Positions 17,316-25,793 of a stretch of 64,000 nucleotides of DNA are shown one piece after another; the stretch's first letter is position 1, and each line of letters starts with the position of its first letter. Position numbers and translations under genes: made by a program. Origin of the DNA: Dietzia lutea. Lineage in GTDB: Bacteria; Actinomycetota; Actinomycetes; Mycobacteriales; Mycobacteriaceae. Below the pieces are notes generated by a model. That model worked only from the letters and a program-made list of their open reading frames with translations, was not told the origin of the DNA and ran no database searches. Where the stretch lies: NCBI RefSeq assembly GCF_003096075.1, contig NZ_CP015449.1:2721001-2785000 (forward strand). Reading direction: 5' to 3'.

Positions 17316-19154
17316 TCAGGCCACCGGGACCGCGTCACGAGCGGGCTCGAAGACCAGACCCTCGAACCGGCCCGAGTTCCACCAGGCCTCGATCATGTTC
17401 CAGAAGTCGACCTCCGACGAGTTGTACACGTCGCGGAAGACCGCCTTGGACACCTCGCCCTGACCGTTGTAGTAGCCCGGCGTACAGGCTCCCCAGTACG
17501 CCTCGCGCGGCTCATTGGACCGCCGGACCTCGGCGACCCATTCCGCCTCGGCCTCGGCGGTGGGCTCGAAGGTCCCGATGCCGTTGTCCAGCGCATGTCG
17601 CACGAGCCGAGCCGCGTGACGCGCCTTGCGGTCGAGCATGTAGACAAAGTTGACGTAGTAGGCGGTCTGCGACATCCCGAGCTCCACGAAGTTCGGGAAG
17701 CCGTGCGTGAAGAACCCGTGAAAGGTCCTCGCCCCCTCGGAGAAGTACTCCTGCATCGAGTGGCCCTCGCGTCCGATCACGTCGTAGCCATAGATACCCG
17801 CCGGGCCGGACCCGGTCTCGAAGCCGGTCGCGAAGACGATGCAGTCGACCTCGTAGTGGGTGCCCGCGACGACGATCCCCGTCGAGGTGATCCCGTCGAT
17901 GCCCGTCGGAGAAGCGGCCAGGGTGACGTTGGAGCGGTTGAACGCCTGGAGGTACTCGTCGTTGAAGCACGGCCGCTTGCACATGTACCCGAACCACGGC
18001 TTGAGGCCGTCGGCGGTGGCCGGGTCGGTGACGATGGAGTCGACCCGCGCGTGCGCGCTCATGAGCAGCTTCATGTCCGCGAGCTCCGCCACCAACGCCT
18101 GGTCGCCTTCGGGGAGCCCTCCGACCGGCACGTCCACCAGGTGCTGGCCGGTCAGCTCGGGAAACAGGTGCGTCCAGCCGTCGTCGACCAGGTTTCCCTC
18201 CACCTCGTGGCCGGATATGATGCCGTTGAAGTTGTCGTGCCGTTCGTACTGCCAGCCCGGCTTCAGCGAGGCCACCCACTCCGGATCGGTCTTGCGGTTG
18301 TTGCGCGGCTGGACCACGCTCGGCGTGCGCTGCACCACGACGAGCTCCTTGGCGTCCTGCGCGAGGTACGGCACGACCTGCACGCCGGTGGCACCGGTAC
18401 CCACCACCGCGACGCGCTTGTCCCGGAGATTCGCGAGGTCGCCGGCCGCCGAGCCGCCGGTGTAGTCGTAGTCCCACCGGCTGGTGTGGAAGATCTTGCC
18501 CTCGAAGTCGCCGATCCCCGGAACCTTGGGCAGTTGCGGCTTGGTCAGCGCGCCATTGGACCGCAGGAGCACCCGGGTGAGGAAGCGGTCGCCGCGGTCG
18601 GTGGTGACCTCCCAGCGCTGGGCCTGCTCGTCCCAGCGCGCGTGAGTGGCACGGGTCTGGAAGTACGTCCTGTCATAGAGGCCGTAGTGCCTGCCGATGC
18701 GCTGCGCGTGCTCGAAGATCTCGGAACCGTCCGCGTAGCGCTGGCTGGGCACGTAGTCGGTCTCCTCGAGCAAGGGCATGTAGATGTGCGATTCGATGTC
18801 GCACTGCACGCCCGGGTATCGGTTCCAGTACCAGGTTCCACCGAAATCGCCGCCGTACTCCACGAGCCGGAAGTTCTCCACGCCGTTCTGCGTGAGGTAC
18901 GCCCCGGCGGTCAGGCCCCCGAAGCCCCCACCCAGCACGAGGGCGTCGAGCTCCTCGGTGACGGGTTCACGGGTGATGGGCTCGGAGAACGGGTCGCTGT
19001 CGCCGACCTCGAGCACATCGTCGAGCCCTTGGAACTGAGCCAGTTGGTCCTTGCGCTCGCGGGCCTGCTTGTCGGCCTCGAAGCGCTGGCGGAGGTGAGC
19101 TGGATCGAAGTCGATGTCTATGTCGATCTTCGATTCGGGGAGGGTGAAGGGCAT
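17316..19154 (-). CDS. Baeyer-Villiger monooxygenase (FAD, NADPH)
   Basis: A 612-residue flavoprotein that should insert oxygen next to a ketone, making esters or lactones. The FAD-binding GGGFGG is at 75-80, the BVMO fingerprint FEGKIFHTSRWD at 217-228, and the NADPH-binding GTGATG at 252-257. The extra N-terminal region of about 60 residues before the FAD fold is typical of the cyclopentadecanone/steroid-type branch. No membrane or signal segment. It is followed by an EthR-like regulator. Confidence 0.93.
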   Translation of the reverse strand: MPFTLPESKIDIDIDFDPAHLRQRFEADKQARERKDQLAQFQGLDDVLEVGDSDPFSEPITREPVTEELDALVLGGGFGGLTAGAYLTQNGVENFRLVEYGGDFGGTWYWNRYPGVQCDIESHIYMPLLEETDYVPSQRYADGSEIFEHAQRIGRHYGLYDRTYFQTRATHARWDEQAQRWEVTTDRGDRFLTRVLLRSNGALTKPQLPKVPGIGDFEGKIFHTSRWDYDYTGGSAAGDLANLRDKRVAVVGTGATGVQVVPYLAQDAKELVVVQRTPSVVQPRNNRKTDPEWVASLKPGWQYERHDNFNGIISGHEVEGNLVDDGWTHLFPELTGQHLVDVPVGGLPEGDQALVAELADMKLLMSAHARVDSIVTDPATADGLKPWFGYMCKRPCFNDEYLQAFNRSNVTLAASPTGIDGITSTGIVVAGTHYEVDCIVFATGFETGSGPAGIYGYDVIGREGHSMQEYFSEGARTFHGFFTHGFPNFVELGMSQTAYYVNFVYMLDRKARHAARLVRHALDNGIGTFEPTAEAEAEWVAEVRRSNEPREAYWGACTPGYYNGQGEVSKAVFRDVYNSSEVDFWNMIEAWWNSGRFEGLVFEPARDAVPVA

Positions 19155-19217
19155 ATCGCGTCCTTAGCCGAGCGGGAGGCCGCCCGTGGTCGAGGGGCGT
19201 GGACGGCCTGTCGAGAA

Positions 19218-19238
19218 AACTTGACTCCGCGTCAAGTT
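19218..19238. promoter_or_regulatory. Palindromic operator upstream of the monooxygenase
   Basis: AACTTGAC-tccgc-GTCAAGTT is a perfect 8-5-8 inverted repeat 64 bases upstream of the Baeyer-Villiger monooxygenase start. Its arms contain TTGAC on both strands, so it may overlap a -35 box. A TetR dimer, probably the EthR-like protein at 16527, is the natural candidate. Confidence 0.65.
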
Positions 19239-19360
19239 GTGACCAGGGTTACACGCTTGCTGTGATGTGCGCAATACTCGCGCGCCGCGGCGGACGACGC
19301 CGACGCCGGGCGCCGCGACACCCGCCCCCTCCCGGCGCGCTGGCTACGGTGGGGCCTACC

Positions 19361-20257
19361 ATGACCCCTCCCCTCACCTCCTCCGCCGGTTACTCCCCCG
19401 ATTCCGACCCCGCCGCCGGCTCGGGCGGCACGACCGCCGGAGCCGTCAGCCACCGGCCTCCACTGCGGGTCGCCGTGGTCGGCGTCGGCGCGATCGGCGG
19501 CGCCGTCATCGAGGCCCTGGAGCAGGGACGGGTCCCGGGAGCGAGGCTCGGCGCCGTGCTGCGCTCGAGCAGCGCGCCGGAGGAGGTCACAGCGGCGATC
19601 GACGCGGCCGACGTGGTGGTCGAGGCCAGCACGGTCGACGCCGCCGACGACCTGATCCCGCGCGTCACCGCGACCGGCACGGACGTCGTCGTGTGCTCGT
19701 GCGGCGTGTTCGCCCGCCACGACGACCCCCGCGAACGCCTCGCGGGTGGGCCGGGCGCCGGTCGCGTCCTCGTGCCCGCCGGGGCGATCGGCGGACTCGA
19801 CGTCCTCGCGGCGGCCGCCCGCGCCGGGACCGCCGACGCCAGCGTCCGCCACTACACCATCAAACGGCCCGCGGCCCTGGACGTCGACGAGCAGCTCACC
19901 GATCGCCGCGAGGTCTTCCGCGGCTCGGCCCGCCAGGCGGCGCTCGAGTTCCCGCGCACCTCCAACGCGTCCGTCGCCCTCGCGCTGGCCACCCTCGGCC
20001 TCGACCGGACCGAGGTGATCGTGGTCGCCGACCCGCACGTCGGGCGCACCCGCCACGTCGTCGAGTGGGAGTCGCCGGTGGGCCGCTACGAGCTGCAGTT
20101 CGAGAACGCCGTCGACCCCGACTCCGGCGGCCGCACATCGGCGATCACCGCCTGGTCGGTGGCGGAGGTCCTCAGCGCCCTAGCGTCCGGCGCCGGGCCG
20201 GGGGTCGTCGTGCTCGCGGGCGGCCGACCGGTGGAAGGCCCCGAGCCGAGCCCCTAG
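19361..20257 (+). CDS. Putative L-aspartate dehydrogenase
   Basis: A 298-residue protein of the aspartate dehydrogenase (DUF108) family, which oxidises L-aspartate to iminoaspartate with NAD(P) and can feed NAD synthesis. The Rossmann motif GVGAIG is at about 41-46; VEASTV, VPAGAIGGLD and HYTIKRPA match family blocks. A disordered Ser/Gly-rich N-terminal stretch of about 30 residues precedes the fold. The ATG at 19361 follows GGTGGGG. A possible TACGGT -10 box is close upstream. It is divergent from the monooxygenase and begins a run of three plus-strand genes. Confidence 0.82.
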   Translation: MTPPLTSSAGYSPDSDPAAGSGGTTAGAVSHRPPLRVAVVGVGAIGGAVIEALEQGRVPGARLGAVLRSSSAPEEVTAAIDAADVVVEASTVDAADDLIPRVTATGTDVVVCSCGVFARHDDPRERLAGGPGAGRVLVPAGAIGGLDVLAAAARAGTADASVRHYTIKRPAALDVDEQLTDRREVFRGSARQAALEFPRTSNASVALALATLGLDRTEVIVVADPHVGRTRHVVEWESPVGRYELQFENAVDPDSGGRTSAITAWSVAEVLSALASGAGPGVVVLAGGRPVEGPEPSP

Positions 20258-20289
20258 CCTGTGGGTTCCAGTCGATCGAGAGGTGCGAA

Positions 20290-20556
20290 ATGACCAACGC
20301 CCGACCGTCAGACCCCGACCCGAGCGAGAGCCCCGACGTGGACAGCCACGGCGCGGCCCCTGCCGGCATCACGCCGGACTCCGACTCCACCTCGTTGCAG
20401 TCGGACAGCGCCACCAACAAGCAGGGCCCGGTGGAACAGCAGAGCCCGACACCCCAGCCGGGCAACAAGAGTGCCTACGTGTGGATCGCGGTCATCGCCG
20501 TCGTCGTCCTCCTCGTCGTCATCGGCCTCGTCGGCTACGCGTTCGAAGTGTTCTGA
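20290..20556 (+). CDS. Small tail-anchored membrane protein
   Basis: An 88-residue protein with a disordered, Ser/Pro/Gln-rich N-terminal part and one C-terminal transmembrane helix (about 64-86). The ATG at 20290 follows GAGAGGTG at ribosome-site distance. It ends four bases before the SQR-like flavoprotein start, so the two are probably co-translated. It could anchor or assist that flavoprotein at the membrane; this is inference. Confidence 0.75.
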   Translation: MTNARPSDPDPSESPDVDSHGAAPAGITPDSDSTSLQSDSATNKQGPVEQQSPTPQPGNKSAYVWIAVIAVVVLLVVIGLVGYAFEVF

Positions 20557-20560
20557 CGCC

Positions 20561-21745
20561 ATGCCCGCCGCTTTCGACACCGTGATCGTCGGGGCGGGCA
20601 ACGCCGGGGTCTCCCTGGCGGCCCGCCTCAGGCGCGACGGCGTGCGCAGCGTCGCGCTCATCGACCCCAGCCCCGTGCACCGGTACCGACCGATGCTCAA
20701 CTACGCGGCGGCCGGGCAGGCCCGCATGTCCCGGTACGAACGGCTCATGGCGACCGTCGTCCCCGACGGCGTGGAACTCCTCCCCCAGGCGGCGACCCGC
20801 GTCGACCCGGCCGAACGCACGGTCACCCTCGACACGGGCGCCACCGTCGGCTACCGCGACCTCGTGCTGTGCCCCGGCCTGACCCCGCACTGGGACGCGA
20901 TCCCGGGACTGCAGGAGGGCTACGTCGACGGGTGGGCGGTGTCTGCGCACGTGCCCGAGTACGCTGGCCGGGCGTGCGCCGCCCTGGTCCGGGTCCGTGA
21001 GGGCACGGTGGTGTTCTCGGTGCCGCCGGAACCCGCCTCCTGCGGCGGGACGGTGCTCAAGGCGATGTTCCTGGCGTGCGACCGCTGGCGGCGTGAAGAC
21101 GTCCTCGACCGTATCGATGTGCACCTGGTGACCCCGTTCCGCGGGCTCCTGGGGCTCGAGCACGCCGACCGGAGGCTGCGGCCGTTCATCGAGCAGTACG
21201 GCATCACCGTTCACGAGCAGTCGCGCGTCGACGCCGTGGACCACCACGCCCGCACGGTGTCGGTCGCCGGCCCGGTGCCCGCGACCGTGGAGGACGTCCA
21301 CCTGGCCTACGTCACCCCGCACACCCGCGCGCCCCGGTTCGTCGCCGACTCGGGGCTCGCCACCGACGACGACGCCGCCCTGGTCGACGTCGACCCGGGC
21401 ACCCTGCGGCACACGCGCGTCGACACGGTGTGGGGCCTGGGTGACGCCGCGACGGTCGGCACCCGCCCGTCGGGTGGCGCGTTGCGCGCGCAGGTCGGGG
21501 TGGTGGCCGACAACCTACGCGCCGCCCGCGACGGTGGAGCGCTACGGGAGTACGACGGCTACACGGTCATCCCCGTCGCCGTGAGCAGGAACCGGCTGGT
21601 GCTCGACGAGCACGACCGCGACGGTCGGCCTGCGCCCTCGGTACGCGGGATCGACGTCACCGTGCCACGGCGGACGGCGTACGCGTTCGACCGGTTCGTC
21701 CAACCCGTCGTGTACTTCCGCAAGCTCCTACGCGGTCGCGTCTGA
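20561..21745 (+). CDS. SQR-like FAD-dependent oxidoreductase lacking one catalytic Cys
   Basis: A 394-residue flavoprotein of the sulfide:quinone oxidoreductase group. It has the FAD motif GAGNAG (11-16), the segment LVLCPGLTPHWD with Cys104, and PASCGGTVLKAMFL with Cys161, matching one SQR redox cysteine. At the usual YDGYtSCP position the sequence reads YDGYTVIP (331-338), so the second redox cysteine is replaced by Ile337. Canonical sulfide oxidation is therefore doubtful; another quinone-linked oxidation is possible. The C-terminal end has aromatic/basic residues as in membrane-docking SQR tails. Its stop overlaps the convergent TetR gene by 18 bases. Confidence 0.82.
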   Translation: MPAAFDTVIVGAGNAGVSLAARLRRDGVRSVALIDPSPVHRYRPMLNYAAAGQARMSRYERLMATVVPDGVELLPQAATRVDPAERTVTLDTGATVGYRDLVLCPGLTPHWDAIPGLQEGYVDGWAVSAHVPEYAGRACAALVRVREGTVVFSVPPEPASCGGTVLKAMFLACDRWRREDVLDRIDVHLVTPFRGLLGLEHADRRLRPFIEQYGITVHEQSRVDAVDHHARTVSVAGPVPATVEDVHLAYVTPHTRAPRFVADSGLATDDDAALVDVDPGTLRHTRVDTVWGLGDAATVGTRPSGGALRAQVGVVADNLRAARDGGALREYDGYTVIPVAVSRNRLVLDEHDRDGRPAPSVRGIDVTVPRRTAYAFDRFVQPVVYFRKLLRGRV

Positions 21746-22489
21746 GGCTGCGGGCGCCGCGGGTGCGCCGGTCGCCCCGGGCGCGGCGGGCGCCCCGGGC
21801 GCGGCGACCACGGACGGGCCGCGGTCGCCCATCCCCGCCCGCAGCGCCGCCTCGACCATGTCGTAGAGGTGGGCCACGACCTTCTCGAAGTCGGTGTTGA
21901 CCACGGTGCTGCTCGCGTCGCGCCGGTCCTCGTAGACCGCCAGCGCGCCGGTGAACATCTGCGTGGCCAGGTCGATCCGCTCGAACGCGACCCGCCGGGG
22001 CAGGTGCGAACACACGTCGATGAGACGCACCACCACGTCGTCAGTGGCGGTCCGGAGCCGCACCTCCGGCGCCTCCGGGCCCATCACCGGGCCCACCCGC
22101 TGCAGGAAGCGCGCGTAGTGGGTGGCGTCCGGCGACGCCCGCAACAACTCGACGATCGGCTCGAACAGCACCCGCACCAGCGAGGCGAGGTCCGTGCCGA
22201 GGCCCTGCTCGTCGATCTCGGCCAGGCGCTGCTGCCGCACCGTGTCCAGGGCGGTCAGCCTGCGCCGTAGCACCTGGCGGATGAGCCCGTCCCTGCTCCC
22301 GAAGTGGTACTGCACCGCCGAGTTGTTGCGCTGCCCGGCAGCCGTGGCCACGTCGCGCATCGACACGCGGTCGAGGCCGCGCTCGCCGATCAACTTCTCG
22401 GCGATCTCGATCATCGCCGCTTTGGCATCCCTGGTCTGGGAGGTGCCGTTCGTCCCGGCGTCGTCCGGGCCTTCGTTCGTCCGCCCCAT
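21728..22489 (-). CDS. TetR-family regulator
   Basis: A 253-residue TetR regulator. The HTH lies at about residues 25-65 (GLDRVSMRDVATAAGQRNNSAVQYHF) and the C-terminal end is a low-complexity Ala/Pro/Gly tail. The ATG at 22489 follows AGGAG by eight bases; a GTG nine bases earlier is also possible. It lies immediately after the two permease genes on the same strand, so it is a candidate regulator of the peptide transporter through the palindrome at 24684-24702. Confidence 0.83.
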   Translation of the reverse strand: MGRTNEGPDDAGTNGTSQTRDAKAAMIEIAEKLIGERGLDRVSMRDVATAAGQRNNSAVQYHFGSRDGLIRQVLRRRLTALDTVRQQRLAEIDEQGLGTDLASLVRVLFEPIVELLRASPDATHYARFLQRVGPVMGPEAPEVRLRTATDDVVVRLIDVCSHLPRRVAFERIDLATQMFTGALAVYEDRRDASSTVVNTDFEKVVAHLYDMVEAALRAGMGDRGPSVVAAPGAPAAPGATGAPAAPAASDATA

Positions 22490-22570
22490 CTGGCCCACTC
22501 CTCTACACCTCTTGGTCGACCGACTGTGTCACGGCCGCGTCGGCCGGCCCCGGCGGGCCGGCCGTTCGGA

Positions 22571-23476
22571 TCAGATCTTGGCCGCGCCGGGGCTCCACTT
22601 CCGTCCGGCGGCCTCGCCCAGCTGGTTGAAGCTCAGGACGGTCAGGAACAGCACGAACGCCGGGATCCCGACGAGGTAGGGATACCGCTCGAAGTCGGGC
22701 TGACCGGCGCTGATCATGTTGCCCCAGGTCGGTTCGGGGCGGGGAATGCTCAGCCCCAGGTAGCTCAGCGACGCCTCGGCCACGATGAGCACCGCGACCA
22801 GCATGAAGCTGTAGGACAGCACGGGCGCGACGATGTTCGGGGCCACCTCGCGCAGCATGATGCGGATCTCGCCGGCGCCGAGCGAGCGGGCGGCCGTGAC
22901 GAACTCGCGGCCAGCGAAGCTCATGGCGTTGGCGCGCACGAGTCGCGCGTACGAGGGCACCACCATGATGCCCAGCGCGAGCGTGACGTTGAGCAGCGTC
23001 GGCTCGAGGACCGTGATGATCGCGATGAGCAGGATCAGGGACGGGAACGCGAGCAGCACATCGCTGATGATGGACACGACGCGATCGGCCCAGCCGCCCT
23101 TGTACCCGGCGATGAGACCGAGCGTGCCGCCGATCAGGCCGCCGATGATCACACCGCCGATGCCCACGACGATGGAGACCCGGGCGCCGTAGAGCAGGCC
23201 GCCGAGGATGTCGAGGCCCTGCCGGTCGGTGCCCAGCGGGTAGTCCGAGGCCAGGTCGGGGGGCAGCAGGGACGGCGTCGTGAGCGCGAGCGCGGGGTCG
23301 CGGGCCTCCGCCAGGGGCAGGAAGTCGACGATCAGGGCGCCCAGCACGATGAGGACGGTCCAGCCGAGCGCCACCCACGTGCCGAGGCCGGAGAGCTTGG
23401 GCAGCCGCGGACGGCGGCGCGCGGGGCCGACCACGGCGGCGGTGGCGGCGGAACGGGCGGTGTCGATGTCAGCCAC
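22571..23476 (-). CDS. ABC peptide/nickel-type transporter permease (DppC-like)
   Basis: A 301-residue inner-membrane permease with six predicted helices. It has the DppC N-terminal hallmark (YPLGTDRQGLDILGGLLYGAR) and the EAA loop region VTAARSLGAGEIRIMLREVAPN, which contacts the ATPases. It forms the channel with the DppB-like protein, whose gene it overlaps by eight bases. The ATPases and binding proteins are encoded divergently from 24729. Confidence 0.93.
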   Translation of the reverse strand: MADIDTARSAATAAVVGPARRRPRLPKLSGLGTWVALGWTVLIVLGALIVDFLPLAEARDPALALTTPSLLPPDLASDYPLGTDRQGLDILGGLLYGARVSIVVGIGGVIIGGLIGGTLGLIAGYKGGWADRVVSIISDVLLAFPSLILLIAIITVLEPTLLNVTLALGIMVVPSYARLVRANAMSFAGREFVTAARSLGAGEIRIMLREVAPNIVAPVLSYSFMLVAVLIVAEASLSYLGLSIPRPEPTWGNMISAGQPDFERYPYLVGIPAFVLFLTVLSFNQLGEAAGRKWSPGAAKI

Positions 23477-24587
23477 GGCGGATCCTCGGGTCGATGAGTG
23501 CGTAGGCGACGTCCACGGTCATGTTGACCAGGACGTAGAAGGCGGCGATGACGATGACGCCGCCGAGCACCACGGGAAGGTTGTCGTTCTGCACGGCGTC
23601 GACGATCATCGTGCCCATCCCGGGCAGGTTGAACAGCCGCTCGACCACCACCGTGCCGCCGATGAGGCGACCGAGGCTGATGCCGGCGAGGGTGATGATG
23701 GAGACCGTCGACGGCCGCAGGGCCTCCTTGACCAGGACGTGCCCGGTGGGCATGCCCTTGGCGCGCGCCGAGAGGACGAAGTCCTGCTGCAGCGTCGAGA
23801 TCATGTCGGTGCGCAGGACGCGGGTGAAGATCGCGACCTCCATGAGCGCCAGCGTGAGCGCCGGCAGCGCGATGCTGCGCAGGTTCTCCCCCAGCCCCTC
23901 GTCCAGCGGCACGTAGCCCTGGCGCGGGAACTCGGGCAGGAAGGTGGCGATCAACGTGAGCACCCCGCCCACGGCGAGGCCCGCGATCAGCGCCCTGCCC
24001 CACATGACGCCGGGTGCCCCGGGACCACCTCTGCGGCCCAGCGGCGACAACGCCACCGCCAGGCCGACCACGGCGGCGAGGCCGAGGATGAGCTGCTGGG
24101 CGAACGAGTGGTTGAACACCAGCAGGTAGATGAGCAGCAGACCGGCCACGAAGCTGGGCACCGAGATGAACGCGAACGCCACGACCGAGGCCACCTGGTC
24201 GAACACCCCGCCGCGGCGGTAGGCCGACCACACCGCGACCGGCACGGCGATCGCCAGCGACAGGATGATCGACAGGAACGCGAGCTGGATGGTCACCGGC
24301 AGGGCGTTGCCGATCATCTCGGTGACGGGCTGGTTGGGCTGGATGAGCGAGTTGCCGAGGTCGGCCGAGAGCATGCTGCCCGCCCAGTCGGCGAAGCGGA
24401 CCGCCAGCGGATCGTCGAGACCCAGCTCCTCCCTGGCGGCCAGATACTGCTCCTCGGTCGCGCCCGAGCCGACGGCCGAGGCCGCGGCGTCACCGGGGAC
24501 GGCCTCCATCAGGAAGAACGCGCCGATCGCGGCGAGTATGACGACGACGACCGCGTGCAGAGCGCGTTCGCCTATGAACCTGAGCAC
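23469..24587 (-). CDS. ABC peptide transporter permease (DppB-like)
   Basis: A 372-residue permease, longer than the usual 310-340 because of extra loop sequence between helices. The N-terminal helix is followed by the periplasmic region holding LGLDDPLAVRFADW. The EAA loop reads VLSARAKGMPTGHVLVKEALRPS. It is the first gene of the minus-strand half of a divergent transporter locus and overlaps the DppC-like gene. Confidence 0.93.
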   Translation of the reverse strand: MLRFIGERALHAVVVVILAAIGAFFLMEAVPGDAAASAVGSGATEEQYLAAREELGLDDPLAVRFADWAGSMLSADLGNSLIQPNQPVTEMIGNALPVTIQLAFLSIILSLAIAVPVAVWSAYRRGGVFDQVASVVAFAFISVPSFVAGLLLIYLLVFNHSFAQQLILGLAAVVGLAVALSPLGRRGGPGAPGVMWGRALIAGLAVGGVLTLIATFLPEFPRQGYVPLDEGLGENLRSIALPALTLALMEVAIFTRVLRTDMISTLQQDFVLSARAKGMPTGHVLVKEALRPSTVSIITLAGISLGRLIGGTVVVERLFNLPGMGTMIVDAVQNDNLPVVLGGVIVIAAFYVLVNMTVDVAYALIDPRIRRG

Positions 24588-24683
24588 GTGGGGAGGACCC
24601 TTCGTTCAGTCACCGCATGAGGCGGTTACTTAATCATCTTGACGCAGCCACACTAGTTCGTGATACTCGTCACAGCAACACGT

Positions 24684-24702
24684 TCTAAGTACATGACTTA
24701 GA
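24684..24702. promoter_or_regulatory. Palindrome in the divergent transporter promoter
   Basis: TCTAAGT-acatg-ACTTAGA is a perfect 7-5-7 inverted repeat in the 141-bp gap between the permease genes and the ATPase genes, ending 27 bases before the ATPase start. It is a likely operator for both directions; the nearby TetR gene is the obvious candidate. Confidence 0.6.
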
Positions 24703-24728
24703 GCCGGTACTCACACCAGGAGGCAGCC

Positions 24729-25793
24729 ATCGCCGCCGCACCACCAAGCGGGCCCGGGACCACGGACCTGCTGCTCGAGGTCCGGGACCTGCGCACCCAC
24801 ATCGACACCCCGGCGGGTCGCATCACGCCCCTGGACGGGGTCGACATCTCACTGCGTCGCGGCGAGACGATCGGCATCGTGGGCGAATCGGGGTCGGGCA
24901 AGTCGATGCTCGTCCGGTCGATCATGGGCATCGCCCCGTCCGCCGCTCAGGTCGATCCGTCCTCGACGGTCCGCTTCGACGGCCGCGACGTCCTGTCGCT
25001 CACCCGCCGGGACGCGCAGAAGTTCTGGGGTCGCGAGATCGCGATGGTCTTCCAGGACCCGCTGACCTCGCTCAACCCCATCCGGACGATCGGTCGGCAG
25101 ATCATCGACCCGCTGCGCCACCACCTGGGCCTGAGCCGCAAGGACGCGGCCGACCGCGCCGTCGAGATGCTCACCCGCGTGCGCATCCCCTCGCCGAAGA
25201 CCCGGCTGAACGAGTACCCGCACCAGCTCTCGGGCGGCATGCGTCAGCGCGTCGGCATCGCGATCGCGCTGTCCTGCGAGCCCAAGCTGCTCATCGCCGA
25301 CGAGCCCACCACCGCGCTCGACGTCACCGTGCAGCACGAGATCCTCGACCTGCTGCACGGCCTGCAGACCGACTCGGACATGGCGATGATCCTCGTCAGC
25401 CACGACCTGGCCGTGGTCTCGCAGCACACCGACCGCATCGGCGTCATGTACGCCGGCCGGTTCCTCGAGGTCGGCGACACCCGCGCGCTGCTCGACGAGC
25501 CCGCGCACCCGTACACCGGTGCCCTGCTCGACTCGATCCCGCGCCCGGACCAGCCGCCGCACACCGTGCTCACGGTGATCGAGGGGCGCCCGCCGAACCT
25601 GCGGGAGATGCCCGCGGGCTGCCGGTTCGCCCCCCGCTGCCCGCGCGTGGCCGACGACTGCCTGGCCGTGGATCCGCCGCTCGAAGACCTCACCCGCACG
25701 CCCGGGCTCACCCCGGAGTTTTCCGTCCACCGCGTCGGCTGTCTGCACCCGACCGTTCCCGCCCCCATGCGCACCACCAGCGAGGCATCATGA
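24729..25793 (+). CDS. Oligopeptide ABC transporter ATPase (DppD-like), apparent ATC start
   Basis: An ATPase of 354 residues powering peptide import. It has Walker A GESGSGKS (52-59), signature LSGGMRQR (167-174), Walker B LLIADEP (187-193), and the C-terminal Cys-rich oligopeptide-family tail (CRFAPRCPRVADDC). No ATG, GTG, TTG or CTG lies in frame between the stop at 24699 and residue 10. The only codon at the right distance (five bases) from a perfect AGGAGG is ATC at 24729. The first in-frame GTG, at 24879, abuts Walker A and would delete the first strands of the fold. Either ATC initiates, which is rare, or ATG has been mutated or misread. Confidence 0.9.
   Translation: MAAAPPSGPGTTDLLLEVRDLRTHIDTPAGRITPLDGVDISLRRGETIGIVGESGSGKSMLVRSIMGIAPSAAQVDPSSTVRFDGRDVLSLTRRDAQKFWGREIAMVFQDPLTSLNPIRTIGRQIIDPLRHHLGLSRKDAADRAVEMLTRVRIPSPKTRLNEYPHQLSGGMRQRVGIAIALSCEPKLLIADEPTTALDVTVQHEILDLLHGLQTDSDMAMILVSHDLAVVSQHTDRIGVMYAGRFLEVGDTRALLDEPAHPYTGALLDSIPRPDQPPHTVLTVIEGRPPNLREMPAGCRFAPRCPRVADDCLAVDPPLEDLTRTPGLTPEFSVHRVGCLHPTVPAPMRTTSEAS

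Noticed and set aside
24879-25793. GTG at 24879 as start of the DppD-like ATPase
   Set aside because: It would begin at the Walker A motif and remove the first strands of the fold; no ribosome site precedes it.
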